64,000 bases of DNA from Hippophae tibetana (lineage: Eukaryota > Streptophyta > Magnoliopsida > Rosales > Elaeagnaceae): contig CM072805.1 of NCBI GenBank assembly GCA_037013495.1, positions 14,604,601 to 14,668,600 on the forward strand, given 5' to 3'. Positions within the stretch are counted from its first letter, which is position 1. Every line of letters begins with the position of its first letter. Below the pieces are notes generated by a model. It saw only the letters and a program-made list of their open reading frames with translations, was not told the origin of the DNA and searched no databases. A program made the translations under genes and the position numbers. Of this stretch, positions 30,386 to 42,542 are shown in pieces.

Positions 30386-31880
30386 TATTGTGAATCTGTA
30401 AATACATGGGTCGTGTACAAGTAATAAGTATTTTAAGATCCAGAATTTGTACCCGCAAGGAACTTGTTAAAGTATGTACAAAGACTATGTACCAAAATAT
30501 GTAAAAATATTTATGTATTTGAACTACCGAAAATGATCGACAAATTAAAATAAAGATAATAAACTAATTAAAGAAAAAAAGATAGATTTATTACACAAAT
30601 TAAGAAAACGTATGAATCTAATTACCCCATGTTGATCTCATGATCTTTTTTATGTCTCATTAATATTAAATAAATGATTGGATTATTAATCAAGTCCTAC
30701 TTCATTAATTACTACCCATATGTCTATAGCATAGCATTCCTAATTCAAATATATCTATCCCTCAATTCTAAAGCCATATAAGAATACAAGGGTCAATTAA
30801 GCATTAAAAACTCAATTAGGGTTACACAAATAATAATGGAAATTTGTTACCACGTTATATTAATGTCAATTTAATGCATATCCATCATTTCATATCAATC
30901 TTTCAGTCTTATAAAAAATTAATAAATCACCTAATTAAATGGAAAGTTTAAGTAGGAGCATTAAGCACATAAAATTGAATAATCCATAAAATTAAATAAC
31001 ATTAAATGAACATAAGTTTACCATGTTCATAGCATGGGTTTAATTAAATCCCTAGAACCAAATCTCTACTCTATAGTGCCCATTTTTAAGAAAATAAGAA
31101 TAAGGGAAAAACTTTACAAGAAATGTAAATATTACACTTAATAGAGATGAATGGTGAAATCCTTGTGAAGAATCCCTCCAAAAAGGTCCAAAGTTTCTTC
31201 TTTTTACTCCAAGAACATTAATCCCTTGCCTCCTTGTTCAAAAAAATGTGAAAACCATTCCAAAAATACTCTAAAATGTCTATATGGGGTTCTATGGGGT
31301 TTTAGAGCTAAAACCCTTAAAAATTGGGTCAATTGAAATATGGAACATTAGATCAGTTTCAGATAAAAGGGTTGAGTTGAAAAATGGATTAAAAAGATAG
31401 TTGACCATGGATGGGCAAGATGTGGCATGAAAAATAGGCTAGATGCATGCAATATAGACACTTGGCACATTGTAGAGGTGGATGCATCTCTTTTGACACA
31501 TGGTGCACAAGAAGGATGTGAATCACTGGTTATGTGGCAGGAAAAAGACTAAAAATTAGGGTTGAATGCATGTGTGACACATGGCTTGCAAATGCTGATG
31601 TGTTGCCAAGTAGTTTTCTCCCAATGATTTCTGGAAATTTCTAAGAGCATCCCAAAAAGAGTCTACATACATTCACTTCGGGTAAAAATTCCCAAAAATT
31701 GTATTTTTCTCTCCTTTTCATCCTATTACCTAAAAATGTCATTTTTAAGCCCAAAAACACAATTTAATTAGTTAAACAAGTAAATATTAAGTGTAAAAAG
31801 ATACAATAAGTTTGTTTTCATAGAATTGTTAGACTGGTTTTGTGATATTATTACTAATTAATCTTTCTCTTACTTCATGG
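30386..31880 (-). repeat. Decayed Ty3/gypsy LTR (probable)
   Basis: Lies upstream (minus strand) of the decayed primer site. It carries ACAAGTAATAAG near its 3' end, like the block at 239-2104. No clear TG start was found, so the right boundary is a guess. It is unlike the A/B LTR family in sequence. Confidence 0.4.
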
Positions 31881-33700
31881 CTTTTCAACTCTTGTTTTTC
31901 CATTCCCATTTGTTTGATTCAACCAACAAAGTTTAACCACAATATAATTGAATGAAAGACCTTTCAATTTTGAGAAATACTTTTGGGGTGTGGAGAGAAA
32001 ATTCTAAAGAAAAACTTATGGTGTTCAATTCGAAATATGAGAATAATAGTAGTAATCCATTAGGAGGAATATTATAATAAGTTAGTTTGAATTATAGGAT
32101 TCTACTATCACAAGTTACGACAAAATCACACACACACTTTGAGCATAGTTGTTGTATGGGAGCTAAAACTAAAGAATGACTAAATACTATACCACCTAAA
32201 CATTAAACTTTGAGATTATAGTGTTACTAATTACCAGAGATAAAGCCAGAAAACTTAATGTATTTTTCCTTTGCTCGAGGACTAGAAAAGAGTAGGCATG
32301 GAGGAGTTTTTTTAGTGTCATTTTACGTATATATTTGTGTATCAATTCCCATATATTTACATTTATGTATTATGCCTTATACATTTTATCTGTCTTTATT
32401 GTGTTATATAGGTTTTTGGGGAAAGCAGGAGCAAAAAGAGGCAAGAATGTGTATTTAGAATAGAGTTATAAATGCATCAAGGCATATAAATGTATACACT
32501 ATGGCACAGTCTTCTTGAGTTTACTAGGAATAACAATGTGTATCATGACATGGAATATGTGCATTACAACTTACTCCTCTTGTGGTGGATCACAAAACAC
32601 ATAATATATGACACATTTGATGCCCTTATTTTAGAGTTTTAATCCTAATTTTATTGTGTTTAAACATTTCACTATGTATATGTCATTAGGCTTAATAATT
32701 AGAAATATAGAGAGAGATTTTTGAAATAATTAAGGAATTGGAATAAGAGGTAAGAGATATCAAAGGCAAACGTTTGAAGAAGATCTACAAGAAAAAATAT
32801 TAGGGATTGGGGTTCTTTCGACTTCATTATCAACAATTCCTAAGCTTTTCTTGTCCCTTCTACTCATTTTAGTTTGAATGATTATAATGATGATTCTTGT
32901 AGAATCTATATCTAGCTTAAACTTTATTGTGATTATGGGAAATTTCATGCCTTAGACTATGATTCAAATTTTTGATTCTTGATGTGTTTAATTCTATGTT
33001 TAAATGCCAAAACTATGCATGTTGTAGATTAGAGGGCCAACTAGTTTATTCCATATGTATGTTTATATCTAGTCTAAGATGTTAGTAAGTAATTGCTAAT
33101 ATTCTTATTCAAAGTAGTAACTTATGGCTGCACATGACAAGTAGAGTTGATTACCTTTTCTTAAGGTTAAATGATTATTCTAATCTTTCCTAGTTTAGTT
33201 ATCTCCTTTTTAGATCCTAATGTAATCAATGAATTAATCTACTAATGGTTCTTTAAGGTTGTTCAGGATTTTGATTAATTTATGATCGCATTCAAAATCA
33301 GTTACAAAGTAAGAAAAGGTGGGAAGTCTTAAGTGAACCTAGACTTCAAAATCTAAAGTTAGGAATTCAAGAGTGCTTTTAGATTACGATTGTAATTTTG
33401 AGATATAAGAAACTAAATATTGATTCATGACATGATTATTTGACTTATAAGTTAGTATTAAGGATAGTCCCATGATCACATTCTCTTGCATTCGTATTCA
33501 ATTTACAATTATTTTTCTTGGTCCAAAACTACAAAATTCATATAAGGTGATAGAATTAAGAGCATTAGTATCTACAAGCAAAGAGACTAGCGTGTGTGCA
33601 TACCCAGCAAACGTCAGCACACGGCCACATGCACATTTTACTTACTTTCTACTATACTTGAACCTGTATTTGTTGACATAATAACAAAAAAGGCCAAAAT
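31881..33700 (+). other. No gene; possible polypurine tract and LTR start
   Basis: TTGCTCGAGGACTAGAAAAG (32271-32290) followed by GGCATGGAGGAG (32295-32306) resembles the TTGCTAAGGGACTAGCAAG-plus-purine-tract ending of elements A and B, so an LTR of another Ty3/gypsy element may start near 32310. Short open frames (32258-32458 plus, 32760-32948 minus, 33472-33681 plus) show no recognisable protein. The rest is AT-rich. Confidence 0.3.
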
Positions 33701-33799
33701 CTATTTAAAAGAATTTAAATACTACAAATAATTAAAAAATTAAATATTAATTAATTACTTGAGAATTAAATTTATTACAAAAATAATAATTTACATACA

Positions 33800-33801
<2 letters not shown>

Positions 33802-33898
<97 letters not shown>
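33802..33898. repeat. CA microsatellite with AT tail
   Basis: About 40 uninterrupted CA/AC units (33802-33882) run straight into about eight TA units (33883-33898). This is a long, perfect array and is therefore probably polymorphic. Confidence 0.95.
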
Positions 33899-34785
33899 AC
33901 TTAAATTACATTAATACCATATCTGGAAGCAAATTTCAAGAAACTTTCAATTCTAGAATTGTAGTCCTACTCAATTCTACACTCTCACATCCATGATTTA
34001 TCCATTTTCTATTAATGACATTAAACATATTAAATATATATTCAACCAATATAGTTTAGATATTATTATATATGAATTTACTAATTATTAAAATATCTAT
34101 CAAACCATCATATAAAAATAAAAACATAACAAATATATAATATTAACAATATACAATATATAATAATTTATATATATAAATGCATGTAATTAATAAGAAT
34201 ACATATTTTATACATATATGTAATAATAATTATTAATAAACCCATTATACATTATATGTATATATATATCTTTCATGTACATGTAAATAATTTTCAAAAA
34301 TTATTTGTTTAAAATAAATTAATATATATCAAACACCTAAATACATAAAATTATTAAAATAAATAAATGAACAAAAATACTTTCTTCTCTTCTAGGCTTG
34401 AATAAAAATACAAAACCTACACAACACAAATATTTATACACATAATATACAAAAAATAAAGAAATATGAATAATAAGTGTAAAATAATTCATAGAAATAC
34501 TTACAATAGTAAATAAAGTGACAAAATAAAGGAAATGAAGAAAAAATGGTGTTTTGTAAGTGAGAAAATAGGTATAAATCTTTTGAGTATTATGCTAAAA
34601 AAATAGGGGATCTAAAAGAGAAAATGGAGAGGAGGAAAACCTACTAAACACTGCCAAAATTGGTTGTCCGAGGTAGCTGGAAAATGAGAAAGAATGGAGG
34701 AGGGATTCATCATTTTAGGGTTACAGTAGTTATAAAATATGTTCTGCTAGAAAATGGGGGAGAAAGAATGGAAAAGGAAAATAAA
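33899..34785. other. AT-rich stretch, no gene seen
   Basis: Dominated by AT-rich simple sequence. 34540-34780 is purine-rich and may be the interior of the CACTA element whose end follows, but nothing proves it. Confidence 0.3.
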
Positions 34786-35380
34786 AACATGAGTAACATC
34801 GGTTGATACGTAGGACATAAGGTCAGTTCTATGTGTCAACTGATCCTACTATTTATTTTTATTTAATTTTTTTTTATTCGGTTCACACATAAAACCTACT
34901 TAAAATCCTACGTTTCAACCAACTTATAAAATTATAGAAAAATAAAATAGTAGCATCAGTTGACAAGTAAAATAATGCTACAATTACGATTTTAAGTCGG
35001 TTGTACATGTCAACTGATGCTACATATGGTTTAAGTCAATTGATACGTAGAATCGACTTAAAATCCTACATGTAGCGTTAGTTCTACTTGTCAACTGACT
35101 TAAACAATTAAAGAAAAATGAAATAGTAGTGTTGGTTGAAACATAGTACCAATGCTACACGTAGGATTTTAAGTCAGTTCTATGTGTCAACCGACGCTAC
35201 ACATGGCTTAAGTCAATTGATAACTAGAACCGACTTAAAATCCTATGTGTAGCATCGGTTGACATGTACAACCAATGCTTTTTTTAATATTTTAAGTACC
35301 TACTTAAAATTCATTATAAGCCAGTTTTTCCTAAAATCTAACTTTAAATCCCGACTTAATTACTCCTTTTTGTAGTAGTG
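34786..35380. mobile_element. CACTA transposon terminus (rightward end)
   Basis: Ends at 35380 in TTTTTGTAGTAGTG, the reverse complement of CACTACTACAAAAA, a CACTA (En/Spm) terminal inverted repeat. The preceding 500 bp is packed with degenerate repeats in both orientations built on CATCGGTTGACA, GTAGGAC and TTAAGTCGGTT, as expected of a subterminal region. The terminal 120 bp matches the end at 56825 in inverted orientation (for example TTATAATGAATTTTAAGT). The other end of this copy was not found, so it is probably truncated. Confidence 0.7.
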
Positions 35381-37000
35381 AACACTTATCAAACATGAGA
35401 TAATCATACAGATGTGCAAAATTTGTTTGTTCCCATAAATAACACAACAACACACATTAAAACCCAAAAGACACACCTACACCAAGTGCATCCATCTTGT
35501 GCGCTCAATCCATCTTCCTTTATCAATTCATCCATTCTTTCCCTCTAATACATGAGGGTCTCAGCACCATTTCAAACAAAACATCTTAAGCTCAAAGACT
35601 TCACTTTACACATATAACTTGATCACATGAAACAAGCACATACCACATGAAACATATCGTGCATAAATTGGGTGTAGTCAAACCATATACTATCGTGTTA
35701 CCCCTACACAGGTACACATGGATAGGCATAAACATAAGCAAAATGAATGACTTCTAGTAACTTTATGAAATACTCTTCTTGAATGCATGCAATTTAGACA
35801 ACAATATGTAATGCAGTCTTACACTCATAGCCTATACGGCGCGTAGTATGGAAACAATCATATAGTTGTGCATAGAAACTTCTCCCTCTTTTGACACTAA
35901 ACTTCAAAAAAAACCACTCTTATAAAAGAGGGGGAAGGTATAGAAATATGATATAATCCTAACATTAATGCAACATAACAGGAAATATTAAAGCAAAGAC
36001 AATAAGAAGTACCACATGCTTCAGGAGAAAAACACACCGAAAAGCACCAATACACAAGCAGAGTAGAAGAATGCAACATTCAAACTAAATGCATGGGTAA
36101 CCAAAGATAAGTTTAGATAGAAAACATATCAATTTGGCCAACAAAGTATATGTCATGCATTCTAACAATAGTTACTAGGCAATGAATGATAAGCAAGAAG
36201 AATAAAAGAAGGAAGAAAAACTAAGGACACATAAAAATAGACATGTGAAACCAAAGATTGAATACATTTTATGGAACATTTCATACTAATAGTCCTATTT
36301 ATGAATGGTTCATACAATGGTAATTCACAGAGAATGAAGCACCATATAAACTAGATGTATAGAAAAAACTTGCTAATAGGATAAACAACAGGAAGTAAAA
36401 CAAACATATCACTTCCCTAACAACTTACACAAGACATATAACTCTCCCCCTAAGAGTATACATGTGATATAATAAACAGTTATGCATTCTACTTGTAAAC
36501 CCATTAACACAAAGGAATCTAGACATAATAGTCAATACTAAATACACAACAAGGGAAGCAAAAAAAAAAGTTCAATGAATTAGAGAGTCCATAGAGGATA
36601 AAAAAACATTTAACACAAAATTTTGATGCATAATGTGTGATATGAAAAATTTATTTACTTTCAAGGCCATCATGATATGCTTCCGCAAACCAAGAAAATC
36701 AAAATATAGGCTCAAATTAAACAAGGTTCATATGTCCATAATTATCCTTTCTCTCCATTAATGTAAGTGTCAACCATGAAAATATTAATAGGTCTTTCAA
36801 ATATTATAATGAAAGGCTAAGGAATGGGAAGGGGAGAAAAGACATTTAGGCTTGAACACCCCTTTGTTGATCCAAAAAAATCGATAAGTTCGTATCAATG
36901 ACACTTATACTCTCAAAGAAGGCCTCCAGTCTCTTTACATATCAAACATCAAACATTGAAGTTGAGAGAACAGTACACAAAAAATAGATATTTATGCAAT
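35381..37000 (-). other. Noncoding region with Sirevirus-like purine tracts
   Basis: No gene seen. On the minus strand two tracts, TCAAAAGAGGGAGAAG (35881-35896) and CTTAGGGGGAGAGTT (36440-36454), resemble the multiple polypurine tracts in 3' regions of Sirevirus-type copia elements. The assignment rests on these motifs alone. A 60-codon minus frame at 35897-36079 is not supported. Confidence 0.25.
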
Positions 37001-37005
37001 ACTGC
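37001..37005. repeat. Left target duplication of inverted element (ACTGC)
   Basis: ACTGC immediately precedes the LTR start at 37006 and recurs at 41149-41153, immediately after the inverted LTR start. Confidence 0.8.
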
Positions 37006-38855
37006 TGATGAGTGCTCAAAAAGCACTAAAATTACCATGATTTTATGCACATTAATTGATTAAAAATATATATATTATTATGTTTTATCATATATTTATA
37101 TAAATTTGTCTTTTTTGGAATCACGGGTATTTTTATTGTTTTTAGGTATTTTTGTTAAAAACGTAACTTAAAGACTCAAAGAGAAATACTGGAAGCAATA
37201 CATCACAAATATATTAATAAATAAATGGGGAAAGGTCAACAAATATGAAAAAATTGGACAAAATGGGTCAAAAATGTCAAAGAGGAGAAAATCATGCAAC
37301 CGCGCCGCCCAACCGCCCCACGTCCGCGCCAAGCCGTGCGCGCCCGCGCGCGTTCCTCCTCCTTCCGCGAGCATTGCTCCTCCTTCCGCGCGCGCCCCTG
37401 CGCGCCCAGCTACCATCCGCGCACGCCGATGCCCATTTCGCGCGCATCCACCCCATGACGTCATGCTGACGTCATCAATGACCTCAGAAATTGCACTCCG
37501 CGTTCTCACATTTTTTTAACATTTTTTCACTCACTTTTTCTCTCCATCCTCACCTATAAATACCCCCCTTCCTTTCACTTCTAAACGCATCTAAAAACCA
37601 TTATTCTCTTCTCTTTATTTCTCTCTTTTCTTAGATTTTTTAGTTTTTTTAGTTTGTCTTAGTTTATAGCTTTTCTTAGTTAATTTCTCTTAGTTTTAGA
37701 GTTCTTTCCTTTTTGGGAAGAATTAGTTATGTTTTTGTAATTTATTAGCTTTTTGATTCAATAAATGGGAGTGCAAATTCCGGTTGGAGGTTTTCCAGCA
37801 ACGGGAATAACATCGAAGTTCTATAAGGATTTTATTTTCTTTACAGTTATTTTTTATGCTTTATTCTTACATGTTATATTTAATTTGTCTCTAATTAAAT
37901 TTACCTGTGCTGGCTATTTGTAAACATGATATAATAATAACGTTGTTATGCTTGCGAAATATTAAATAGCTAAAAATCTCTAAAATGAATTGATTTTATT
38001 TTTATTCAAGATTTTATATTAAGAATGTTAGAGAGAAATATATTATTTTTCATTACAAACTTAAACCTGAAAATTAGATTTTAAGGTTTAGTTATCCGGT
38101 CTGATTCAGAGTAGTGCTCTTTTATTTGTTGGTACAATCGCCCGGTAGTTAGAGTGAAGCTCTATTTCAAAAGTTTTTATAAGAATTATTATCTGAAAAT
38201 GTATTGACAACATGTTTTCAGTAGTGGTTTTAAAACTTGAAAGTTAGTACTAAGATAACTAAATTCTTAGGTTTAATTTGGAAATCTTGAATAAAGTTTA
38301 AACTATCTCTCCCCACCAAAGGTGGCATTTAAATGGTTCATTTTTAATCTCTTAGAAAAAGGAATTAATTTAATTAACCAAATTAGTTATCAACCCCACC
38401 CATAGGTGTTAATTGATTTGTTTAGTTAACAAAGAATATCTAACCTCACCAAAAGTGGTATTCATACAAAAAAGGGAGAATCAATAAATATCAATTCATA
38501 TCTTTAATAACCTAAATAATATGAGCAAGCATAATTAACTTAGTTATTATATCCATAAATACTCCACCATTATAAATGATAAAATTTGCATAAATGTTTA
38601 TTGAATCTATGTTTATTTTTATGTATGTAGATTAAAACACAAAACCCCCAAAATATCGTGACGGGATGTTTAGGATTTAATTTCGTTTTTAAAAGTTTGA
38701 ATAATAAATTAAAAACCACATACATTCCTTCCTTAGATCGACCTTGGGAGTATACTTATCATTATCTTCCAAATGATTCGTGCACTTGCGAGAGTTTTAT
38801 AAATATTAAAACCAAAGTATTGGCAAGAATCGGCGATGCCAGTTTTCACTCATCA
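37006..38855 (+). repeat. Left LTR of inverted element
   Basis: 1,850 bp, A sub-type, starting TGATGAGTGCTC and ending ACTCATCA. Bases 37006-38246 match 39943-41148 in inverted orientation. Confidence 0.85.
37234..37562 (+). promoter_or_regulatory. LTR promoter, left arm of inverted element
   Basis: W-box complements at 37234-37239 and 37266-37271, with TGTCAA at 37275-37280. Intact TGACGTCA pair at 37456-37463 and 37467-37474. TATAAATA at 37555-37562, directed rightward into the element. Confidence 0.6.
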
Positions 38856-38861
38856 AGTTTT

Positions 38862-38879
38862 TGGCACCGTTGCTGGGGA
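38862..38879 (+). other. Mutated tRNA-Asp primer binding site
   Basis: TGGCACCGTTGCTGGGGA has two changes from the perfect site, one G-to-A and one C-to-T, both at former CpG positions. Confidence 0.75.
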
Positions 38880-39161
38880 AGGAATAGCGTTTTTTAAATT
38901 ATTTATCAAAATTTAAAAATTTCAAATTTCAAATTTCATAAGAAATAATAAAAAAAATATAAAAAAATAAATTTTTTTTTGAATAGTAAAATAATTTAGA
39001 AATTTGAAATTTGAAATTTGAAGTAAAAATTTTTTTTACCGTTCATGAATAGTAAAAAAAAAAATAAAAAAATTAAAAATTTTAAGATAAAAAATAAATA
39101 AATAATATAGCGTTAATAATAAAATAAAATTACCGTTCATGAATAATAAAAACAATTAAGA

Positions 39162-39195
<34 letters not shown>

Positions 39196-39480
39196 ATAGT
39201 GTGAATAGTAAAATCAAATTACCGTTCATAAATAGTAAAAAAATTAAAAAAAAAATTAAAAAAAAACAATTTTTTAGCGTGAATAGTATAATAAAATTAC
39301 TCTTCATAAATAGTTAAAAAAATAAAAAATTAAATAAATTAAATAAATTTTAAATTAAAAATAAAAAAACTTAAATAAATTTTAAATTAAGAATAAAAAA
39401 ATAAAATAAAAAAAATAAAAAAAATAAAAATAAATAAAAATAAATAAAAATAAATAAAAATAAATAAAAAAAATAAAACT
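38880..39480 (+). other. Leader of inverted element, A-rich
   Basis: Resembles the B1 leader: GGAAGGAATAGCGTTTTT, then repeated GAATAGTAA and ACCGTTCATGAATA units (38990-39310), then A-rich AAATAAAAAT arrays (about 39400-39475). Confidence 0.6.
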
Positions 39481-39942
39481 TAATTTTTAATTTTCATTTA
39501 ATTTTAATTTTAATTTTTTATTTAAAATTTCAATTTTTATTTTTATTTTATTTGCTTTTACCTTTCTCAATTTTATTTTAATTTATTTTACCTTTTTCAA
39601 TTTTAATTTATTTTATTTTTATTAATTTTTATTTTTTTTCTTTTTTTTATTTTTTTTATTTTTTTTATTTTTTTTTATTTTTTTTTAACTATTTTTTTCT
39701 CTCCTAATTTTCATTTAACTTAATTAACTTAGATTTGTACTAACTTAATTAACTTAGATTTTTCATTAACTTAACTTAATTAACTTAGATTTTTACTTTA
39801 ATTAACTTAATTAACTTAGCTTTTTAATTAACTTAGATTTTTTTTATTAACTTAACTTTTTAATTAACTTAGATTTTTTTATTAACTTAACTAACTTAGC
39901 TTTTTAATTAACTTAACTTAACTAACTTAGTACTCGGATAAA
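39481..39942 (-). repeat. T-rich stretch and TTAACTTAGATTT minisatellite
   Basis: T-rich sequence to about 39705 mirrors the A-rich left side, as expected if it is leader in inverted orientation. From about 39713 to 39930 a unit of the type TTAATTAACTTAGATTTTT is repeated about ten times with length variation. Confidence 0.6.
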
Positions 39943-41148
39943 TAACTTTCAAGTTTTAAAACCACTACTGAAAATATGTTGTCCATACATTTTCAGATAA
40001 TAATTCTTATAAAAACTTTTCAAATAAAGCTTCACTCTAACTACCGAGCGATTGTACCAACAAATAAAAGAGCACTATTCTAAATCAGACTAGATAACTA
40101 AACCTTAAAATCTAATTTTCAGGTTTAAGTTTGTAATGAAAAATAATATATTTCTCTCTAACATTCTTAATATAAAATCTTGAATAAAAATAAAATCAAT
40201 TCATTTTAGAGATTTTTACCTATTTAATATTTTGCAAGCATAACAACGTTATTATTATATCATGTTTACAAATAGCCAGCACAGTTAAATTTAATCACAG
40301 AACAATTAAATATAACATGTAAGAATAAAGCATAAAAAATAATTGTAAAGAAAATACAATCCTAACAGAACTTCGATACTATTCCCGTGGCTGGAAAACC
40401 TCCAAGCGGAATTTGCACTCCCATTTATTGAATCAAAAAGCTAATAAATTATAAAAACATAACTAGTTCTTCCCAAAAAGGGAAGAACTCTAAAACTAAG
40501 AGAAATTAACTAAGAAAAGCTATAAACTAAGAAAAACTAAAAAATCTAGGAAAAGAGAGAAATAAAGAGAAGAGAAGAATGGTTTTTAGGTGTGTTTAGA
40601 AGTGAAGGAAAGGGGGTATTTATAGGTGAGGATGGAGAGAAAAAGTGGAGTGCAATTTCTAAGGTCATTGATGACATCAGCATGACGTCATGGGATGGTT
40701 GCGCGCAAAAATGGAGCGATATGGGCATCGGCGCACGCGCGGAAGGAGGAGCAACGCGCGCGGGCACGCGTGGAACTGGGACTGGGCGCGCGCGGCTTGG
40801 CGCGGACGTGGGGTGCTGGCACGCGCGGGTCTGGGCGACGTGGCGGCGCGATTTTCTCCTTTTTGACATTTTTGACTTTTTTGACCCATTTTGTCCAATT
40901 TTTCCATATTTGTTGACCTTTCCCCATTTATTTATTAATATATTTGTGATGTATTGCTTCCAATATTCCTCTTTGAGTCTTTAAGTTACGTTTTTAAGCG
41001 AAAATACCTGAAAAACAATAAAAATACCCGTGATTCCGAAAAAGACAAATTTATATAAATATATAATAAAACATATAAATATATATATAATTAATCAATT
41101 AATGTGCATAAAATCATGGTAATTTTAGTGCTTTTTGAGCACTCATCA
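39943..41148 (-). repeat. Right, inverted LTR (truncated)
   Basis: The reverse complement of the first 1.2 kb of an A-type LTR, from AACTTTCAAG (39945) to the LTR start at 41148. It includes the TTCTTCCC/GGGAAGAA stem, the poly(A) signal region, TATA box, CpG-dense block (about 40698-40850) and W-boxes. The distal third of the LTR, with its CATCA end, is missing. Confidence 0.85.
40617..40916 (-). promoter_or_regulatory. LTR promoter, right arm of inverted element
   Basis: Minus-strand TATAAATA at 40624-40617. The paired sites read TGACATCA (40672-40679) and TGACGTCA (40683-40690). Several TTGAC W-box cores lie between 40863 and 40916. It points leftward, toward the promoter at 37555. Confidence 0.6.
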
Positions 41149-41153
41149 ACTGC
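41149..41153. repeat. Right target duplication of inverted element (ACTGC)
   Basis: Matches 37001-37005 exactly. Confidence 0.8.
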
Positions 41154-41679
41154 CTTAACACACTCATCATCTTTTCACCTTTTCTTTTCTTGATGTTTCT
41201 TTTTTTTTAATATTTATCAATCTATTATCAACCTTTTTTTCCTTTTTCATTCCTTTTTTTTCTTTTTCTTTTATAGAAACCAAAAGGATAAAAATATTAA
41301 ACCCATAATGTACAAGCTCAATAAAAGGGTAGATAAGGTAAGTGAGAATAAATCTTTGAGCTATAAGGGAAAATAAATGAATAATGTAGCAACTTTAGTC
41401 AATGTAATAGTTTTTAGCCTCAATTCAATAAATAATGTAGCAATTATGTCTAAAGGTTTTCTTGAAGTAATTCTAAGAATTTTGTTGAGGTATATTTAAA
41501 TGTATTCTTTTCTGAATATTAATTCTAAGTGTTGTTTACATGCTATATATATATTTAATTTATTGATCATTCATTAAACTATATATATCTCGTTATAAAT
41601 AGTATATGATATAAGTAATGATGGTATGCATGTAAAATTTTAAAGTATATAAAAAAAATTATAAAATGAATTAAGTTGT
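41154..41679. other. AT-rich flank, nothing recognised
   Basis: T-rich then mixed AT-rich sequence with no open frame or repeat end identified. Confidence 0.4.
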
Positions 41680-42488
41680 ATATCTCCATCAAGATTTAAA
41701 CGAAGTTTGTAGAGAAAAATATATCGATGAAGTGTTTTGCATAATAAACAAGAGAGTTAGATTTAGGATTTAATTATTTGAATCTGATGTAGAGTCAAGT
41801 CTTCAATTTTAGATTTGATTATTTGAATTTTTAGAAAACTCTATTTCAAAGACTTTTATAAGAGTTATTATTGAAAAATATATTGACGACATATTTTCGT
41901 AGTAGTTTTAAAATCTGAAAGTTATTTTCTATATACTTAAATCATAAACCTAACTTTGACACCTTGATGAGAGTTTAAATTGTTGGCCTAAGTGTAGATG
42001 CAAATTATATTATTTGTTAATTTCTTAGAAAATGAGCATAATTTAATTAAAGTTTATATTGTCAACTCGAATGAAGGTGGCAGGTTAAAAGTTTAATTAA
42101 CAAAGAAAATTATTCCTACTTGAGGATTTCATACCTCTAAGAAATAATTAGTAATCTTAATTCATATCTTTAATATCCTACTTAATATTAAACAAGTATA
42201 ATTAACTAACTAATATATCCCATAAATGTTTCACTACATGATAAATATTTACGAAATCTATCTTTATTTTTATGTTATTAATTTAGAAACTCAACCAAAA
42301 CAATTGTGACAAGATATTTAGGTTATTTAATTTCTTTTTTAAAGAATTTGTTAAATGATTTAAAAATCATATGATTCGTCTTTAGACCGACCTTGAAAGT
42401 ATACTTGTCATTTTTTATAAGTAATTCGTGCACTTGCGAGATATTTTCTAAATTATACAAAATTTATATGCCTAATTCTGGCACACCA
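41680..42488 (+). repeat. Old, diverged LTR of the same family (5' LTR remnant)
   Basis: Recognisable against the younger LTRs through CTCTATTTCAAAGACTTTTA, GTATACTTGTCATTTTTT and GTGCACTTGCGAGA. Its end is followed by a degenerate primer site, TTGTTGCCTTTGCTGGG (about 42494-42510). Many substitutions and indels mark it as much older than A and B. Its start is lost. Confidence 0.65.
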
Positions 42489-42542
42489 ATTTTTTGTTGC
42501 CTTTGCTGGGTTGGAATGGCGTTATTAATTGTTATTATCAAA

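Larger units (their letters stand above)
37006..41148. mobile_element. Inverted-LTR element (two LTR starts facing outward)
   Basis: A 4.1-kb insertion of the same Athila-like family. Left end: a complete plus-strand LTR (37006-38855) with primer site and leader. Right end: a minus-strand LTR truncated at about 39943, its TGATGAGTGCTC start at 41148 facing outward. Both outer ends are therefore LTR 5' ends (U3), whereas a normal insertion has U3 at one end and U5 at the other. ACTGC flanks both sides, which indicates integration of the inverted structure as a unit. It has no gag or pol. Confidence 0.8.

Noticed and set aside
33802..33898. Possible CRISPR-like or functional array
   Set aside because: A simple CA/TA microsatellite without spacers. 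No CRISPR array was seen anywhere and none is expected in plant DNA.
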